From positions 186,001 to 250,000 of the forward strand of contig JAZKJV010010540.1 of NCBI GenBank assembly GCA_037367405.1: a stretch of 64,000 nt of DNA. Reading direction: 5' to 3'. The stretch is from Ottelia alismoides (taxonomy: Eukaryota; Streptophyta; Magnoliopsida; Alismatales; Hydrocharitaceae). A program made the translations under genes and the position numbers. Of the stretch, positions 1 through 11,202 are shown one piece after another. The notes beneath the pieces are model-generated. The model was not told the DNA's origin and searched no databases. It saw only the letters and a list, made by a program, of their open reading frames with translations. Positions within the stretch are counted from its first letter, which is position 1; each line of letters begins with the position of its first letter.

Positions 1-470
1 TACCTCCAACCTCTCGATACCGTCGATATATCACCGATACGGCCTTCCATGATCATTGTCCTCATAAATGATCTATATGTATTTGCTAGGTGTATATTTG
101 CAGTATTTCATGTTATAAGAACTTGAATGAAATCCATTTCTAATATTTATAAGTCAAGAATCAATATTAATATCGATATGTTCGATATGAACGATATGTG
201 CGATCCTGATATGTGCGATATATGGTCTAAAAATGGACCGATATGTGTGATATAAGTGTGTATTTGTACGTTATTTATTGTTTTAATATCTTGGATGACC
301 TTAATTTCTGAGAAAATGCCAAAAAAATGGCTTTTTTGCGCCATTTTTGACATTTCCACCGATATTGTCGATATATCGTCGATATATCCCGATATATCCA
401 TTTCCGGGAGGACCGAAATGATATCGATATCGATACGACCTTCCATGGTTGAAAGCCCGACTGGTGGCAA
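1..470. repeat. GATAT-rich repeat (MITE-like)
   Basis: Degenerate CGATAT/GATATC words fill about 150-440. A direct repeat flanks it: cgatacggccttccatg near 35-51 and cgatacgaccttccatgg near 431-448. Copia coding sequence begins immediately after the second copy, so the repeat probably sits in, or truncates, the copia relic on its right. The short open frames here are products of the simple repeat, not genes. Similar GATAT/TACGAAT-rich tracts recur near 8.9, 38.7-39.6 and 45.1-45.6 kb. Confidence 0.55.
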
Positions 471-1745
471 AGGGCTTTACTCAGACTTATGATGTGGATT
501 ATTTTGAAACTTGTCGTCGGTGGCCAGATTGAGCTTTGTTCGCCGTATTCTGTCTGTTGTCCACAATTGGCCTATATTCCCACTTGATGTGAAAAATGCC
601 TTCTTGTATGGTGATCTTGAGGAAGAAGTTTATATGATGCAGCCACCTGAGTACTCAGTCGAGGGGGAGTGGGTATGCTGACTTCATAAGGCTATCTATG
701 ACCTGAAGCTAAGCCCACGTGCTTGGTTTGACAATCTAACTACTGAGATTAGCTCTCTTGTGTTCCAGATGATGACATCAGATTACTCTGCCTTTGTGAG
801 ACGACATGCCATTGGGACTGTGATATTGGCTGTCTTTGAATTGCAGAGATCAAGGGCTTCCTCTAGAAGGTGTTTGTCGCCAAGGACCTTGGTCAGATAT
901 GTCACTTCTTTGGTATAGAGGCTATCCGCACAACAGAAGGGCTACATTTGTTACATAGAAAATATTGCATGGATATTCTTATAGAGGGACAAGTTTTCTT
1001 GGTTGCAAACCTATGTGTATCCCGGCAGAAATACATAAGCATACGACCTCTCTGGATCCTGAATTCGAGGATCCTACTCTATATAGAAGCCTTGTTGACT
1101 ACTCTGTCTCATTGTTACCATGCCAAATATCTCATATGATGCGAATAGAGCAAGCCAACATATGGAAAAACCTTGCTACAACCACTGGCAGGAGGTTCTC
1201 CTGATATCCATTAGCTGAAAGGATCTCCAGGGTGTGGCTTATTCTACAAAGTCAACGACCACACCAACATCACCGCTTATGCTGACACAGATTACGCTAG
1301 CTCTCCGGAAGATAGATGCTCTACCACTGGATATGCAATGTTCCTTGGAGGAAACCTGTTTACCCGGTGTAGCACGAAACAAGATGTGGTATCCAGGTCA
1401 AGTGCTGAAGTAGAATACATGGCAATGGCCCAAGCTACATGCGGGATTACATGACCAATATCTTTCTTAGCAGAAATTGGCCTTCCTGCAACTAATACTG
1501 TTCCACTACACCGTGACAAAAATCTGCCTGGTATATTGCCACAAATCCAGTATTTCATGGAAGAACTAAACATATTGAAGTAGACTCCCATTTTATATGT
1601 GATGTTGTACAAGAAGGAACGATCTGCACGCCACACATCCTCTGACTCTCAGCTTGCAGACATCCTCATAAAGGCACTGTCCATGAGACATGTTTCTTTG
1701 CTCATCTCCAAGTTTGGCATGATCAACAGATATGCTCCAACTTGA
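445..1745 (+). pseudogene. Ty1/copia pol relic: reverse transcriptase and RNase H
   Basis: Decayed 3' half of a copia polyprotein, read by joining frames. In order: an RT start like [20 protein letters not shown] (446-515), the RT block [17 protein letters not shown] (about 589-640), LHKAIYDLK.SPRAWF (682-730), then RNase H with YADTDYASSPEDRCSTTGY (1277-1335) and SSAEVEYMAMAQA (1398-1436), and the C-terminal TKHIEVDSHF and KALSMRHV blocks up to the stop near 1744. In-frame stops and frameshifts are frequent, so it is not functional. gag, protease and integrase are absent. A 3' LTR follows directly. The copia assignment rests on block order and is secure; the exact lineage is not determined. 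Confidence 0.85.
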
Positions 1746-1752
1746 GTGGGAG

Positions 1753-1920
1753 TGTTGAATTATTTATTAGAATTACCTTTTCCTATCTCTTTGAATGTTA
1801 TAACCACTTGGGGATATTCATGTAATTCGTACTTTTGGTCACTAGGGTTTCATGCTATATAAGAAACTTCATACCCAATGGAATAAACAACTCTCTTTCT
1901 TCTTCTCCACGTATAGAATT
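1753..1920 (+). mobile_element. copia 3' LTR (right end uncertain)
   Basis: A purine tract (gagtgggag) precedes TGTTGAATTA at 1753, a typical copia LTR start. A TATA-like ctatataag lies near 1855. The end is not fixed: no CA terminus or target duplication could be confirmed. Confidence 0.5.
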
Positions 1921-3325
1921 ATGGGGGCATACATTTGGTGAGAATTCCCACCAAATATGGAGCCTTATCGGTTGATATGAACAGTGATCGATGCAGAGGT
2001 GGGAGCCAAAGTCTCCATGGCAGCGGTCTCAACGAAGTTGCAAAAGCGGGTTTGTGATGGGGGAGCTGGTGGCTGCGGCATTGGTGAAAGTTTGACAGTA
2101 GCTTCACTGGAAAATACTGTTGCATGCTTGTTGGACTTCAGATTCTAGTGAAATGGCATTATGGTAGCTTGGAGATTGTATGAAACTCGGACCTTGTAAT
2201 AATTTTAATGTATCTTGAAGTTGCGACAATACGTTTCTAACCTTCTGAAATGATTCTTCACTTTTCATATACACTTGATGGCTTCTTGAATGATAATCTT
2301 CCTATCTCTTTTTCCTCAAATCGTAGGGACGATTTGAACACCATGCACTTGATTGAAAATTTGCATGAGGGAGAAATAGAAAACGTTATTATGACATGGG
2401 ATTTACTTTTGAAAAAAAAACATGGGATTTTGGTAGAGAACCATGTAGTGCGTGGGGGCGAGGAAGGAAGAAAGAGGAATAGATGCAAATTGGATTACAG
2501 GATGTAAAGAAAATAGAGAGGGTGTAAGGAAGAAGACCAAGATATTTCCGGACGTGGGGTTTTGAAGAAGAAAGGGGAGATGTGCGGGAGAGAGGGGAAG
2601 AGAAAGGGTAGAGAAATTCCAATTTAAATATAATTCAACCTCTTTCCAAACAATGCCTTCCAGTACCTTTATGGAGTTTGAATATTCAAAATAAAAACGA
2701 TAAAAATGATAATTCCTAACAAACTCTACATGGCCCTAGAATTACTTAAAGTAAATATATAATTATAGATCACATGCGATATTAATTTATTTAAATTAAA
2801 AATTAGGCAGAATTCGGAATAAGTAATTAAAAATGGACTCACGGTCCGACAAATCGTTATTCAATCAAAAGTTCTAATGTCCAATGTCATGCTGCATCAA
2901 GGAGGCGCAGCCCAACGGGTAACTCGGAAAACCTTAGACAATTTTTCTAATATGGTGATCATATCAATCTGTGAGATCAATGCCAATAAATCCTGGATGA
3001 TGTTTTCCAAGATTTCTTTAATAGTCGTAGAACATGAAAAAAATTAGGGACTACAACCGGCCCATCTTTATTCCCTTGTGAAATTAGAACCTACTACTTT
3101 TCATTAAAACCCTAACATTTGAAAACAAGGATCAACGAGATATTATTGTTTATAGTTTACGAAGGTGGATAACCTTTATATCGATGTAATGATGTATTTG
3201 GGTAGTGCGATAAATTTCCAAGGATGCCAATTTCTGATGTAACAATTGCAGGAGTGAAATATGATTGGATAAGTTGATGTGTCATACCTGGAGTTTTTGA
3301 GATGTATTTGGATAGTGAGTTGGGT
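1921..3325. other. No gene recognised
   Basis: A moderately G+C-rich stretch (1921-2160) gives way to A+T-rich DNA. The short open frames on both strands resemble no family. Nothing repetitive was recognised beyond homopolymer runs. Confidence 0.4.
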
Positions 3326-3495
3326 TATTTCAGAACTCAGCCATGGCCGGTCCCAAGCCCGAGTAAATGAGGAGGGTTGCGTTAGGTAGCCGACAACCAA
3401 CATAAAACAGGAAGAGACAACTTCCTAAATAGTACTTTTTTTTCTAAAAAAATACTATTTAAGAGGTTGCCTCGTGATAGTCGGATCTTTTCAAC

Positions 3496-4540
3496 ATGGA
3501 TATTGATTTGGAGAAGGCTTATGATTCTGTCCCACGAGAGATATTGTGGAGAGTGTTGGAGAAGAGACAAATACCTGTCCTATACATTAACCTCATAAAG
3601 GACATGTATGATAGGGCTTTATCTTGTGTAAGGACCCCGTCTGGGAAGACTGGATATTTTGACATCAACATTGGTTTACATCAAGGTTATGCTTTGAGTC
3701 CATTTCTTTTTACTTTAATTATGGATGAGTTGACCAGTCACATTCAGGATGAGTTACCTTGGTGTATGTTATTTGCTGGTGATATTGTGTTAATTGACAA
3801 GACTAGAGATGGAGTAAATGGGAAGCTTGAGGTCTGGAGACATGAGTTGGAGACTAAGGGATTTAGTATAAGTAGGGCTAAGATGGAATATATGGAGTGC
3901 ATCTTTGATGGAAGCAATGGTGAAGGAATCGAGGTGAAGATTGGTGACGATAACATTCAGAAGAGAGATTCCTTTAGATATCTGGGATCTATTCTGCAAC
4001 ATGATGGGGAAATTGATGGAGATGTTACTAATAGAATAAATGCAGGCTGGCTAAAGTGGAGAGGAGCCTCTGCTGTTCTCTGTGATGAGAAAATTCCTTT
4101 AAAGATTAAAGGAAAGTTTTACAAAGCAGCCGTGAGACCTGCTATGTTTTATGGATCTGAATGTTGGCATGTGAACCTTAAACATGTGCAGAGAATGAAT
4201 GTAACAGAAATGAAAATGCTAAGGTGGATGTGTGGACACACGTAAAGATCGGATTCGGAATGATGCAATCAGAAAGAAAGTTGGTGTAGCTCCGATCGAG
4301 GATAAGATGCGAGAAAACCGCTTAAGATGGTTTGGGCATTTGCAAAGAAGATCAGCTGATCCACCAGTTAGGAGATGCGAGTGTTGGGATGTTGAGCCGG
4401 CTAAGAGAGGGCGAGGACGGCCCAAGAAGTGTTGGAAAGAGACCATACGAAGGGATCTTAGTTTTGTGGATATAAGCCCGGGATTGGCCCAAGATAGATC
4501 TGAATGGAGGCGAAGAATCCATGTAGCCGACCCTACTTAA
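3496..4540 (+). pseudogene. RTE LINE reverse transcriptase fragment (frameshifted)
   Basis: The first frame (3496-4245) starts at DLEKAYDSVPREILW (RT palm motif A region), then GLHQGYALSPFLF and the catalytic box. The usual F-A-D-D box reads F-A-G-D here: a GGT codon at 3778 (residue 95) replaces the first catalytic Asp, so the enzyme would be inactive. A one-base frameshift near 4235-4245 creates a stop inside CGHTRKDRIR. The second frame carries on to 4540 with the usual C-terminal [13 protein letters not shown] and [11 protein letters not shown] blocks and ends in the 3' tail. Full-length RTE proteins also have an N-terminal endonuclease, absent here. Confidence 0.85.
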
Positions 4541-4554
4541 TTGTGGGAAAAGGC

Positions 4555-4572
4555 TTTGTTGTTGTTGTTGTA
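4555..4572 (+). repeat. (TTG)n tail of the RTE LINE
   Basis: Short TTG microsatellite immediately after the conserved RTE 3' end. RTE elements end in short simple repeats rather than poly(A). Confidence 0.75.
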
Positions 4573-4575
4573 AAG

Positions 4576-6494
4576 TAGGATTGAATAAGTTAAGATGTTG
4601 CATTTCTTATTGTTGCATTTCTTAGAGTTTTCGATATGTTTAGTTTGTGATTTAGTTGTAGATGACTTGTTGCTTTGAATAGGTTTGTTTGATTGTTAGA
4701 TTAATAGTCTACGAGGTGTTCAGGAATGTCCTCATACGAACTACATGTGCTGCCGCATATGCCTGTGCGGTATATCGGCCGAAACCACATTCTTTATGCA
4801 ATTCATAATACGGTCTGCACTGCATATTTAGTCTGCATATTCTCATTTTGTATTGAGGAGAATAATGCTTACATATATGGCATGTGGTATGCAGAAATGC
4901 CCCTGTAGTGATTAGATTGCAGATTTATACTTGTGGAAATAAGAAATACAAATGAAACAAAAGAAGATGGCAAGATGACCTAGCACATTCATCTATTTAT
5001 CTTATCCCATATACTGTATCCCTCGGTAAAAACTTCTTGCTTGAAATTATGTGCTTCAAACCAGGGCCTTACAATCTACCCTGCTGCAGCCCCATCACTT
5101 GCTTCATCTATGAAATGCTCCACATTTGCCCTCACTGGGGATAACTATGCTGTTTAAGAAAGCACAAATTTTTTTGTTACTCAAGAACCTTCTTTATACA
5201 CTCAACCATGGGGCAACATTTCCAAAAGTAGGTCTCTAGTATCAATGGGGGTACCTAGATGATACCCTTTCACAAACATCGCAAGGGAGAGTTTGGCTTT
5301 TCTTTCTCCTTTGCTTCTTCCTTAGCAGTCTCATTAAACGCCCCTGCAAATGGAAATGATTTTGTGAGACGATGTTTCCGGTATTATTCTATCAGATAAA
5401 ACACAATTCTCAGGGGCAAAAGATTACCTCCTTTTCATTACCTTAAAGAGTCCGACCCCGCTCACAAATCCTTGAGGTATCTGTCTCAAACTTCAACCGC
5501 AAGGAAATCCGTAAAGAATACATAAATAATTTTTAAAGTAAAAGGGCCGTTGCCCAACCATTATGAAAGGTAAAACATGTGCGACAATTACTTCAACGGT
5601 GGCTACACTGCCAGTAGCTAGTGTGTTTGGCATCAATACCTGCACCCACTTTTTTGTCGTGAAGCAGAGTTCGTGACCATCTAGCTCTAGGAATCCAAAG
5701 AAACAACACTCCAATCTTGAATAAAACACCGGTAAATAGTTTCCCATCTTTGTCGCCCGCTTTGATGCGAATGATTGGATTCTTTTTATTACCTTTAATA
5801 TGCATTTCTTCAAAGCCATGCTGGTAATAGCTTACTTTTACTTTTTCATGATGTAAGGTGTATGCCCCTCAAATGCTTGTGCTCTATGTAAATGTATTTT
5901 GGAGTTTAATAGAAGGGGCAGTTTGAGCCTTGATCCCCACATCAAGTTCATCATTTAAAAATCCTCACGAGGTCCACGTACATCAAGAACTCTTCTCAAA
6001 CGATGAGATAACCTGATCAGGCTTCCCGCCCCAGCAAATTTCCAGTTTCTAAGATCTCTAAATTGGGAACTCCAGCAATCCTGGATGAATATTATCTATC
6101 CAATGTTTGATCGATCACTTTTGCAATGTAAACATTATCTGTGCATACATTACTACTAGAATCTGAACTGGTAATCCCCATTCTTTAGGATGCAATTATT
6201 CCGTCTTGGAAATAATCTTGCTGTAGACTTGATGGAAGTGTCTTTCTAAATTTACTTTCATGACGAAAGAGAAGTACTGAGGGAAGGTGAAAATGTAACT
6301 TCAACTTGACTTGAGGATAAACCCTTTACCCTCGGGGAAATTCAGAGGAAGATTTTATAATGCAGTATAGTTTATTTTGTGTGTGGAAAGCTGCTATTCT
6401 TTTAAAACGTGTGCATTTCTAGATTGCTAAGATCCCTTTGTGACTTATGTCAATTATTTTAGTGCCATGTTCTAACTTATTATGATATGAAAAG
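4576..6494. other. No exon recognised; possible intron of the NOL6 homologue
   Basis: Ordinary-composition DNA. I looked here for earlier NOL6 exons and found none. A minus-strand open frame at 5493-5819 has no recognisable domain. If the NOL6 gene is intact, this stretch and everything to its left would be intron. Confidence 0.35.
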
Positions 6495-7818
6495 GTGCTC
6501 AGACGACTTGTATCCTATGCTCGAAGTAGTGCTGATCTATTGTCAAAGTTGATTGTTGGATGGAATGGTTCCTACACATGGGAGGTAGTTGAATTTTAAG
6601 CGTACTAATTTTTTTATCTTGCTCACTGGTCTTTCTCTGAAGATCTGGTTTTCTTGTGCCAGTCTCTTTTTCGGACTCCTTTGAACAATTACGATGCAGT
6701 TGTACTTCTCCACCAAGATAAGTTGCCCTATCCTGCCCGACTGCTTTTCCCATCTGATGAGCTAAATCCAGGTGGGTTCATAATCCTGCAACGTGTAGAT
6801 TTGCTTTTTCATAGGAAACAAACATACTTTACATTGGATAATTAGTACAACATGGCTGCATTTATTTTCTCTAGCAGGTAGGCATGTGGTTCGTGGAAGT
6901 TCATGCAAGAATTTCCTGCCTTATATGCGCGTGAATGGTGGTCAAGAAGCACGAAATAAACTGATGGTTGGTTTCGACCCAACAAGATGTTTCCTAAATG
7001 ATCTGAAGGTAAAGTGATATTATCATGAGAAAAAGGAATATGATCATGGGAGCATACGACTTACATGCTTCCACCCTTTCTTCCCATATGTTTTATTTTT
7101 TTTGAAATGAAACTTGGGAGAATTTAAATCACCGTATATCTCCATTGTGTTATTCAAAATTCAACGTAATTCGTGACTTCTATCCCATCCATCAAGACTG
7201 TGACATTTTAACGGTCTCAGAATTGCTGAAATTGACCCCTTTCTGATGGACATGTTAGAAATGTTTGTTTTCCACAAAATTTGAAATATATATTCTACTT
7301 ATTATTCTGAGTAAATTCCATATGGGTTTCATTTCAAAAAAATAAAAAATGAAGAAAGAGAGGTGAAAGCATAGCATACTCTTATACGCTCCCATGGAGC
7401 ATATACATTTAACCCTATTATCATATAGCAATCATATTCCAGATGGTATGCATTGCTGGAGAAGGTTGACAATATTCTAAATTGCAGGACCATTTCTCTG
7501 ACGTGGTCAATATATGGTATGATTCTCATGGAGGGCATGCTATTGGATTGACATGGGAAACACCTGGGCTGAAGGTATATCTGTTGTAAAGTTTTCCACT
7601 TTTGGATTTGCTTCTCTGGATTGGTCACAAATGTCCCATTGATTTGTAAGCATGCTATGATTTATCTTTCTTATAAAGTGGTAATCATTTTGCAGAAGCG
7701 AAGCCGAGACAATGAGAATGACCTGGAAAAGGAGGTAGAAGATGTTCTTAAAAATGTCGGGGAGACAGGTAAAGGATTTGTCAAGAGTGTTTACTTAGTC
7801 AAGTTCCCAAGGATCTGA
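6495..7818 (+). CDS. NOL6: NOL6/Nrap/Utp22 homologue, last five exons
   Basis: Nrap/NOL6 (yeast Utp22) is a nucleolar protein of the small-subunit processome, needed for 18S pre-rRNA maturation. Exons read without a break: 6495-6584, 6663-6771, 6878-7008, 7488-7574, 7696-7818, all with GT-AG borders and matching phases, giving 179 codons and a stop. Recognisable C-terminal blocks are VLRRLVSYARSSADLL (exon 1), FRTPLNNYDAVVLLH and LPYPARLLFPS (exon 2), NKLMVGFDPTRCF (exon 3), IWYDSHGGHAIGLTWE (exon 4) and VGETGKGFVKSVYL (exon 5). The family is usually about 1000 residues, so over 80% of the protein is not seen. Intron 3 (7009-7487) holds a palindromic MITE. The clean frame argues against a processed or old pseudogene. 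A truncated copy or a gene with a very long upstream intron are both possible. Confidence 0.82.
7027..7415. mobile_element. Palindromic MITE, subfamily B, in NOL6 intron 3
   Basis: Foldback element: the arms pair from the caTGGGAGCaTA ends through TTTTATTTTTTTTGAAATGAAAC and its complement near 7315-7345. The centre reads AACGGTCTCAGAATTGCTGAAATTGACCCC, shared with the copy at 32697. It lies wholly inside the intron, leaving both splice sites intact. The left border is approximate. Confidence 0.7.
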
Positions 7819-8859
7819 ATTCAATGAGTTCCTTTGAGAAGTGCATCGAGATCATTACTGCAGCACTCCAAACAATTTTGTTTAAATCTGGCATGGATCG
7901 CCCCAAAGGTGTCACGATAACATCTTCAGTAGTCCCATATTCACTTGACCTAGTCGATTCAGATTTTCATGCAGAACAGGGATGAGCGAAACATGTGTCA
8001 TACCAAGGGAAAAGTGGCACTATTCACTTGAGCTGGTCCATTCGGATTTTCACTCAAAACACGAATGAGTGAAATATGGGACTCATGCCAAGTAACAAGT
8101 AGCACAAGTTCCCCATTTTTCAATGGATTCACAGCAATTTTGTTAAGAGGTGATTTTTGTAATCATCTCTGGAGGATCTGTACACCAAGTTTTGACTTCA
8201 TCTTAAATTTATTACCAGTCCATTAATCAAGACGTAGGTTCTATGTGATTGTATTTGTAAAATTGTGTTATTTATTTCCATAAATGTAACTTTATGATGG
8301 GATTGAAGCTAAAAGAATGCAGAAGATTGCAGATCGAGGGCGTAATTTACTAATAACTCAGAATTGTGAACATATTCCTCGGTATTCAGGTACCTTATTT
8401 ACGCATTACAAATTTTTATCTTTGGTTATGCATTCTCTTAGATAGAAGATCTTAAAAGACTGCGAAGACAATTGTTCGTGTTTCTACCATGCTGTCCTAC
8501 TGCTGAAATGTTCATATTGTCATCTTGCTAATGAAGTTTCTATCACGATATAGAGCCTAGTGAAGTTCTACAAATTATGTTCGTGATGCAAGATTCAGTA
8601 AATATTTCTTTTGCATAGTCTGGAGGTTGAGCATGTAAATTTATCTGAACGCATCACTAGCTCAGGAATAAATCAAGGATAAAGGTGAGCTTTCTTTGGG
8701 TTTGGCAGAAAGTGCGTATTTAGATGGAAGGGTAACTGTTGCAAGGTGAATTTTCTGTCTTCGTTTCGAGACGTCCCTCGAGCAGTTTGTAGCAGATGGA
8801 TGTTTGCCTCGTATTCTGGCGCTCACTATATGCTTGCGTAGATGCTTGTGGATTAGGGA
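7819..8859 (+). other. Downstream flank of NOL6, no second gene seen
   Basis: Probably 3' UTR followed by intergenic DNA. It contains an 83-bp tandem duplication (separate entry). No convincing coding frame was found, and the minus-strand frame at 8662-8979 resembles no family. Confidence 0.4.
7938..8105. repeat. Diverged tandem duplication, 83-bp period
   Basis: Copy 1 begins tattcacttgacctagtc at 7938 and copy 2 begins tattcacttgagctggtc at 8021. Both continue through a similar gattttca...gatgag(c/t)gaaa(c/t)atg block. It lies about 120 bp after the NOL6 stop. Confidence 0.7.
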
Positions 8860-9943
8860 TGAAAATGGTTGGGGTATCAGTGTTATCATATACTTGCTCC
8901 AAATATGAATGCCAATATTGGTAAATGTGAAAAATGTCACTTTATCTCTACATGCATGTTCACAAGCATTTACGGACATAAAGGCTTTATAGATATTTGC
9001 AAATATGTTCTTATTCCTATAGATTAGTTTACAAATTAAACAAATATGCTAAGCATATGTATTTTATTACAAGTTAATGTCTGTCATATACAGTGATAAA
9101 CAATATAATTATATTTATATTTTAAGATGGATATACGAATATTTATGGATATCGAAGTGATATACTTATCTGTATTAATTTTGGATCATATACGAAATGG
9201 TCAAAGTAGTATAAAAGAAATGCGATACCAGATTGTATTCCGATTCTTCAATAAATGTTTTGGAGTAAAGGAGGTGGTTTCTATGATATACTAATTGTAC
9301 TTGGATGCCAATTGCTGATTTGCTATCCTTCATCTAGCCTTTCATTTAAGGATGTGGCAATGATTTTCATCAACTAATTCACATTTTGAACTTTTATTAC
9401 TTTTAGATCTAAATTAATACATTCAAATTAATAGTTTAGTTTTAATGAAATAAGTACAAGATATATTAGACATTGGGAGTGACTTTTTTTTAGTTTTTAA
9501 AATTTACCATATCCTATAATAATTGTGTCGAAGCTTTTAATCACCATGCCGATCTTAGATTCCAAATAATGTTGAAGGTTTGTCCTCATGCAATCAATAG
9601 AAATTTCGAATAGCAGTTGATTTTAAATTATTGCAAACAAATAAATATGAAAAACAGTGAAGTAAATTATGAAATTTATACAAGTATGCTCTATGAGATC
9701 TTGAAATTTATTAGAAACAAGGCATCTCAACTGGTTTATGAGGAGCATGCTCTCAAATGAATAACACTAGGTAGGGATGGTGCAAGACATTATAGAGGGA
9801 GCACAAATTAACAATCATATATCTATTAGTGCAATAAAATCTACTGACAAATGAAATAATTACAATGGAAAAAACATGTTATAATACTTTCTCAAATTAT
9901 CTTCTGGCCTTCTGTTTGTTTATGATATCTTACCATTATGTTA
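8860..9943. repeat. A+T-rich stretch with GATAT-type repeat debris
   Basis: It begins with tagggatgaaaatgg, a motif also seen (as its complement) at the edges of the GATAT/TACGAAT-rich tracts near 39.6 and 33.5 kb, then runs into gatggatatacgaatatttatgg near 9126. The right part has no recognisable structure up to the Harbinger target site at 9941. Confidence 0.35.
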
Positions 9944-10088
9944 GGGGGTGTTACGGTTCTAGAACAAGTAAAAATAAATGGGGAATAAGGAGAATAACGG
10001 TCTATTATATGTTTGGTTGGAGGATATGAATAAGGAGAATAAAGATGAATAAGTGCTATTCTCCGTTCGACTGTCAAATGGGGCATAA
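9944..10088 (+). repeat. Left terminal inverted repeat of the Harbinger element
   Basis: Pairs with 13040-13186. Its outer end GGGGGTGTTACGGTTC matches the usual Tourist/Harbinger start. Confidence 0.8.
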
Positions 10089-10290
10089 GGAATAAGATTT
10101 GAAAGTTAGTTAACGCTCTAAGTAGTTATTAGATACCAAAGCAACCATAAAAGGCAAACATATTATTGTCATTTACACACATCAAACATCCACAAGAATA
10201 TTAAGAATTCAAAATCCATGAAGACAAAGTTCAATATACATAATTAAAAACATTATCACATGCTTATCACACACCAGGTTGTGTACAATC

Positions 10291-10682
10291 TCATGCATCG
10301 AAGTTGATCCGCCTTTCAATTGCACAAGCAGTCTCTTCTCCTACTGAAGCTGCCGTTGGTTTCCTCCAGCTTTTCAATGAAAGAATTCTTCTGAAGATTC
10401 CATCATGTTTATTATATCTGCTAGGAACATCTTCTATGTAGCTAAGGACTTCATCGTCGGGCGCAACGTTGATGCCCGACCTTACCACATGATCTTTGTT
10501 TATAAGGAAATGATTTGATAATTCTCCTTATTAGAATGCTTAAATAAATAAAATTTTAATTTTGTACAACAAACTCTTATCTCTCTGGGGCAAGTGTACC
10601 ACTTGATCCTCCGCATCCTCCTGTCTGTGCAAGTCCTAGAAGAGAAGGAGGGCATCCTCTGAGCAGCAACATCTACACTCAT
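10291..10682 (-). pseudogene. Possible accessory ORF of the Harbinger element
   Basis: Two minus-strand open pieces (10500-10682 and 10291-10488) lie downstream of the transposase relic. Autonomous PIF/Harbinger elements carry a second, Myb/SANT-like protein, and position suggests this is its remnant. I see no clear Myb helix. The one distinctive stretch is IFRRILSLKSWRKPTAAS. Function is inferred from position only. Confidence 0.3.
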
Positions 10683-11202
10683 GAGTCATTGTTCGATCGC
10701 AACGAAGCATTTCCATCACTAGATTTGTTTTCAATGGAAAATTTGAATACCGTAATAAGGAAAATGAGTCAGGAGAATGTCTTGTTAGTGGTGGTTTAGA
10801 ATCCAGTGATGGCGATAACTATCTTTTCATATAGTTTCTTAAACAAACCAACTAAAAATTTGATAGAAATTTTCCTCGGATTGCGTCTTCCTTATAAACA
10901 ACGTTGACACATCTGTTAGATAAGCCACACCACCGTAGTGACTGGTCATCCATGTTTGGTGTCGAATAGTCGGTCGTCTATTTGGAATGTGTACCGTCAT
11001 CATCAAGATCTGAAATCTTCATTGCGGGAAAAGTAACAATGCAATTGGAATGAAACACATGCGATAAGTCACACATAAATATTGTTCAACGATACAATAT
11101 GAGAACAACATCGAGCTAATGTCCACCAGTAGTAAGTCATGAAAGATGAATGCAGAAAGACTGATTATCGGTGACGATCCAGGAAGAGCGCTAAGGGTTC
11201 TC

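Larger units (their letters stand above)
3326..4575 (+). mobile_element. RTE-type LINE, internally deleted and decayed
   Basis: The left part (3341-3410) carries gccggtcccaagcccg and a GGTTGCGTTAGGTAGCCGAC block that looks like a plant RTE leader. The middle encodes RT, and the right end reads ccatgtagccgaccctactt followed by a (TTG)n tail, characteristic of plant RTE LINEs. The leader runs straight into the middle of the RT domain at 3496, so endonuclease and N-terminal RT are missing. A hairpin with arms of about 16 bp around a T/A-rich loop (3419-3464) lies between leader and RT. The 187-bp SINE at 44564 matches both leader and tail. Confidence 0.8.

Noticed and set aside
5493..5819. Minus-strand ORF as a gene
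   Set aside because: Two overlapping frames of similar length, no recognised domain, no splice context that I could support.
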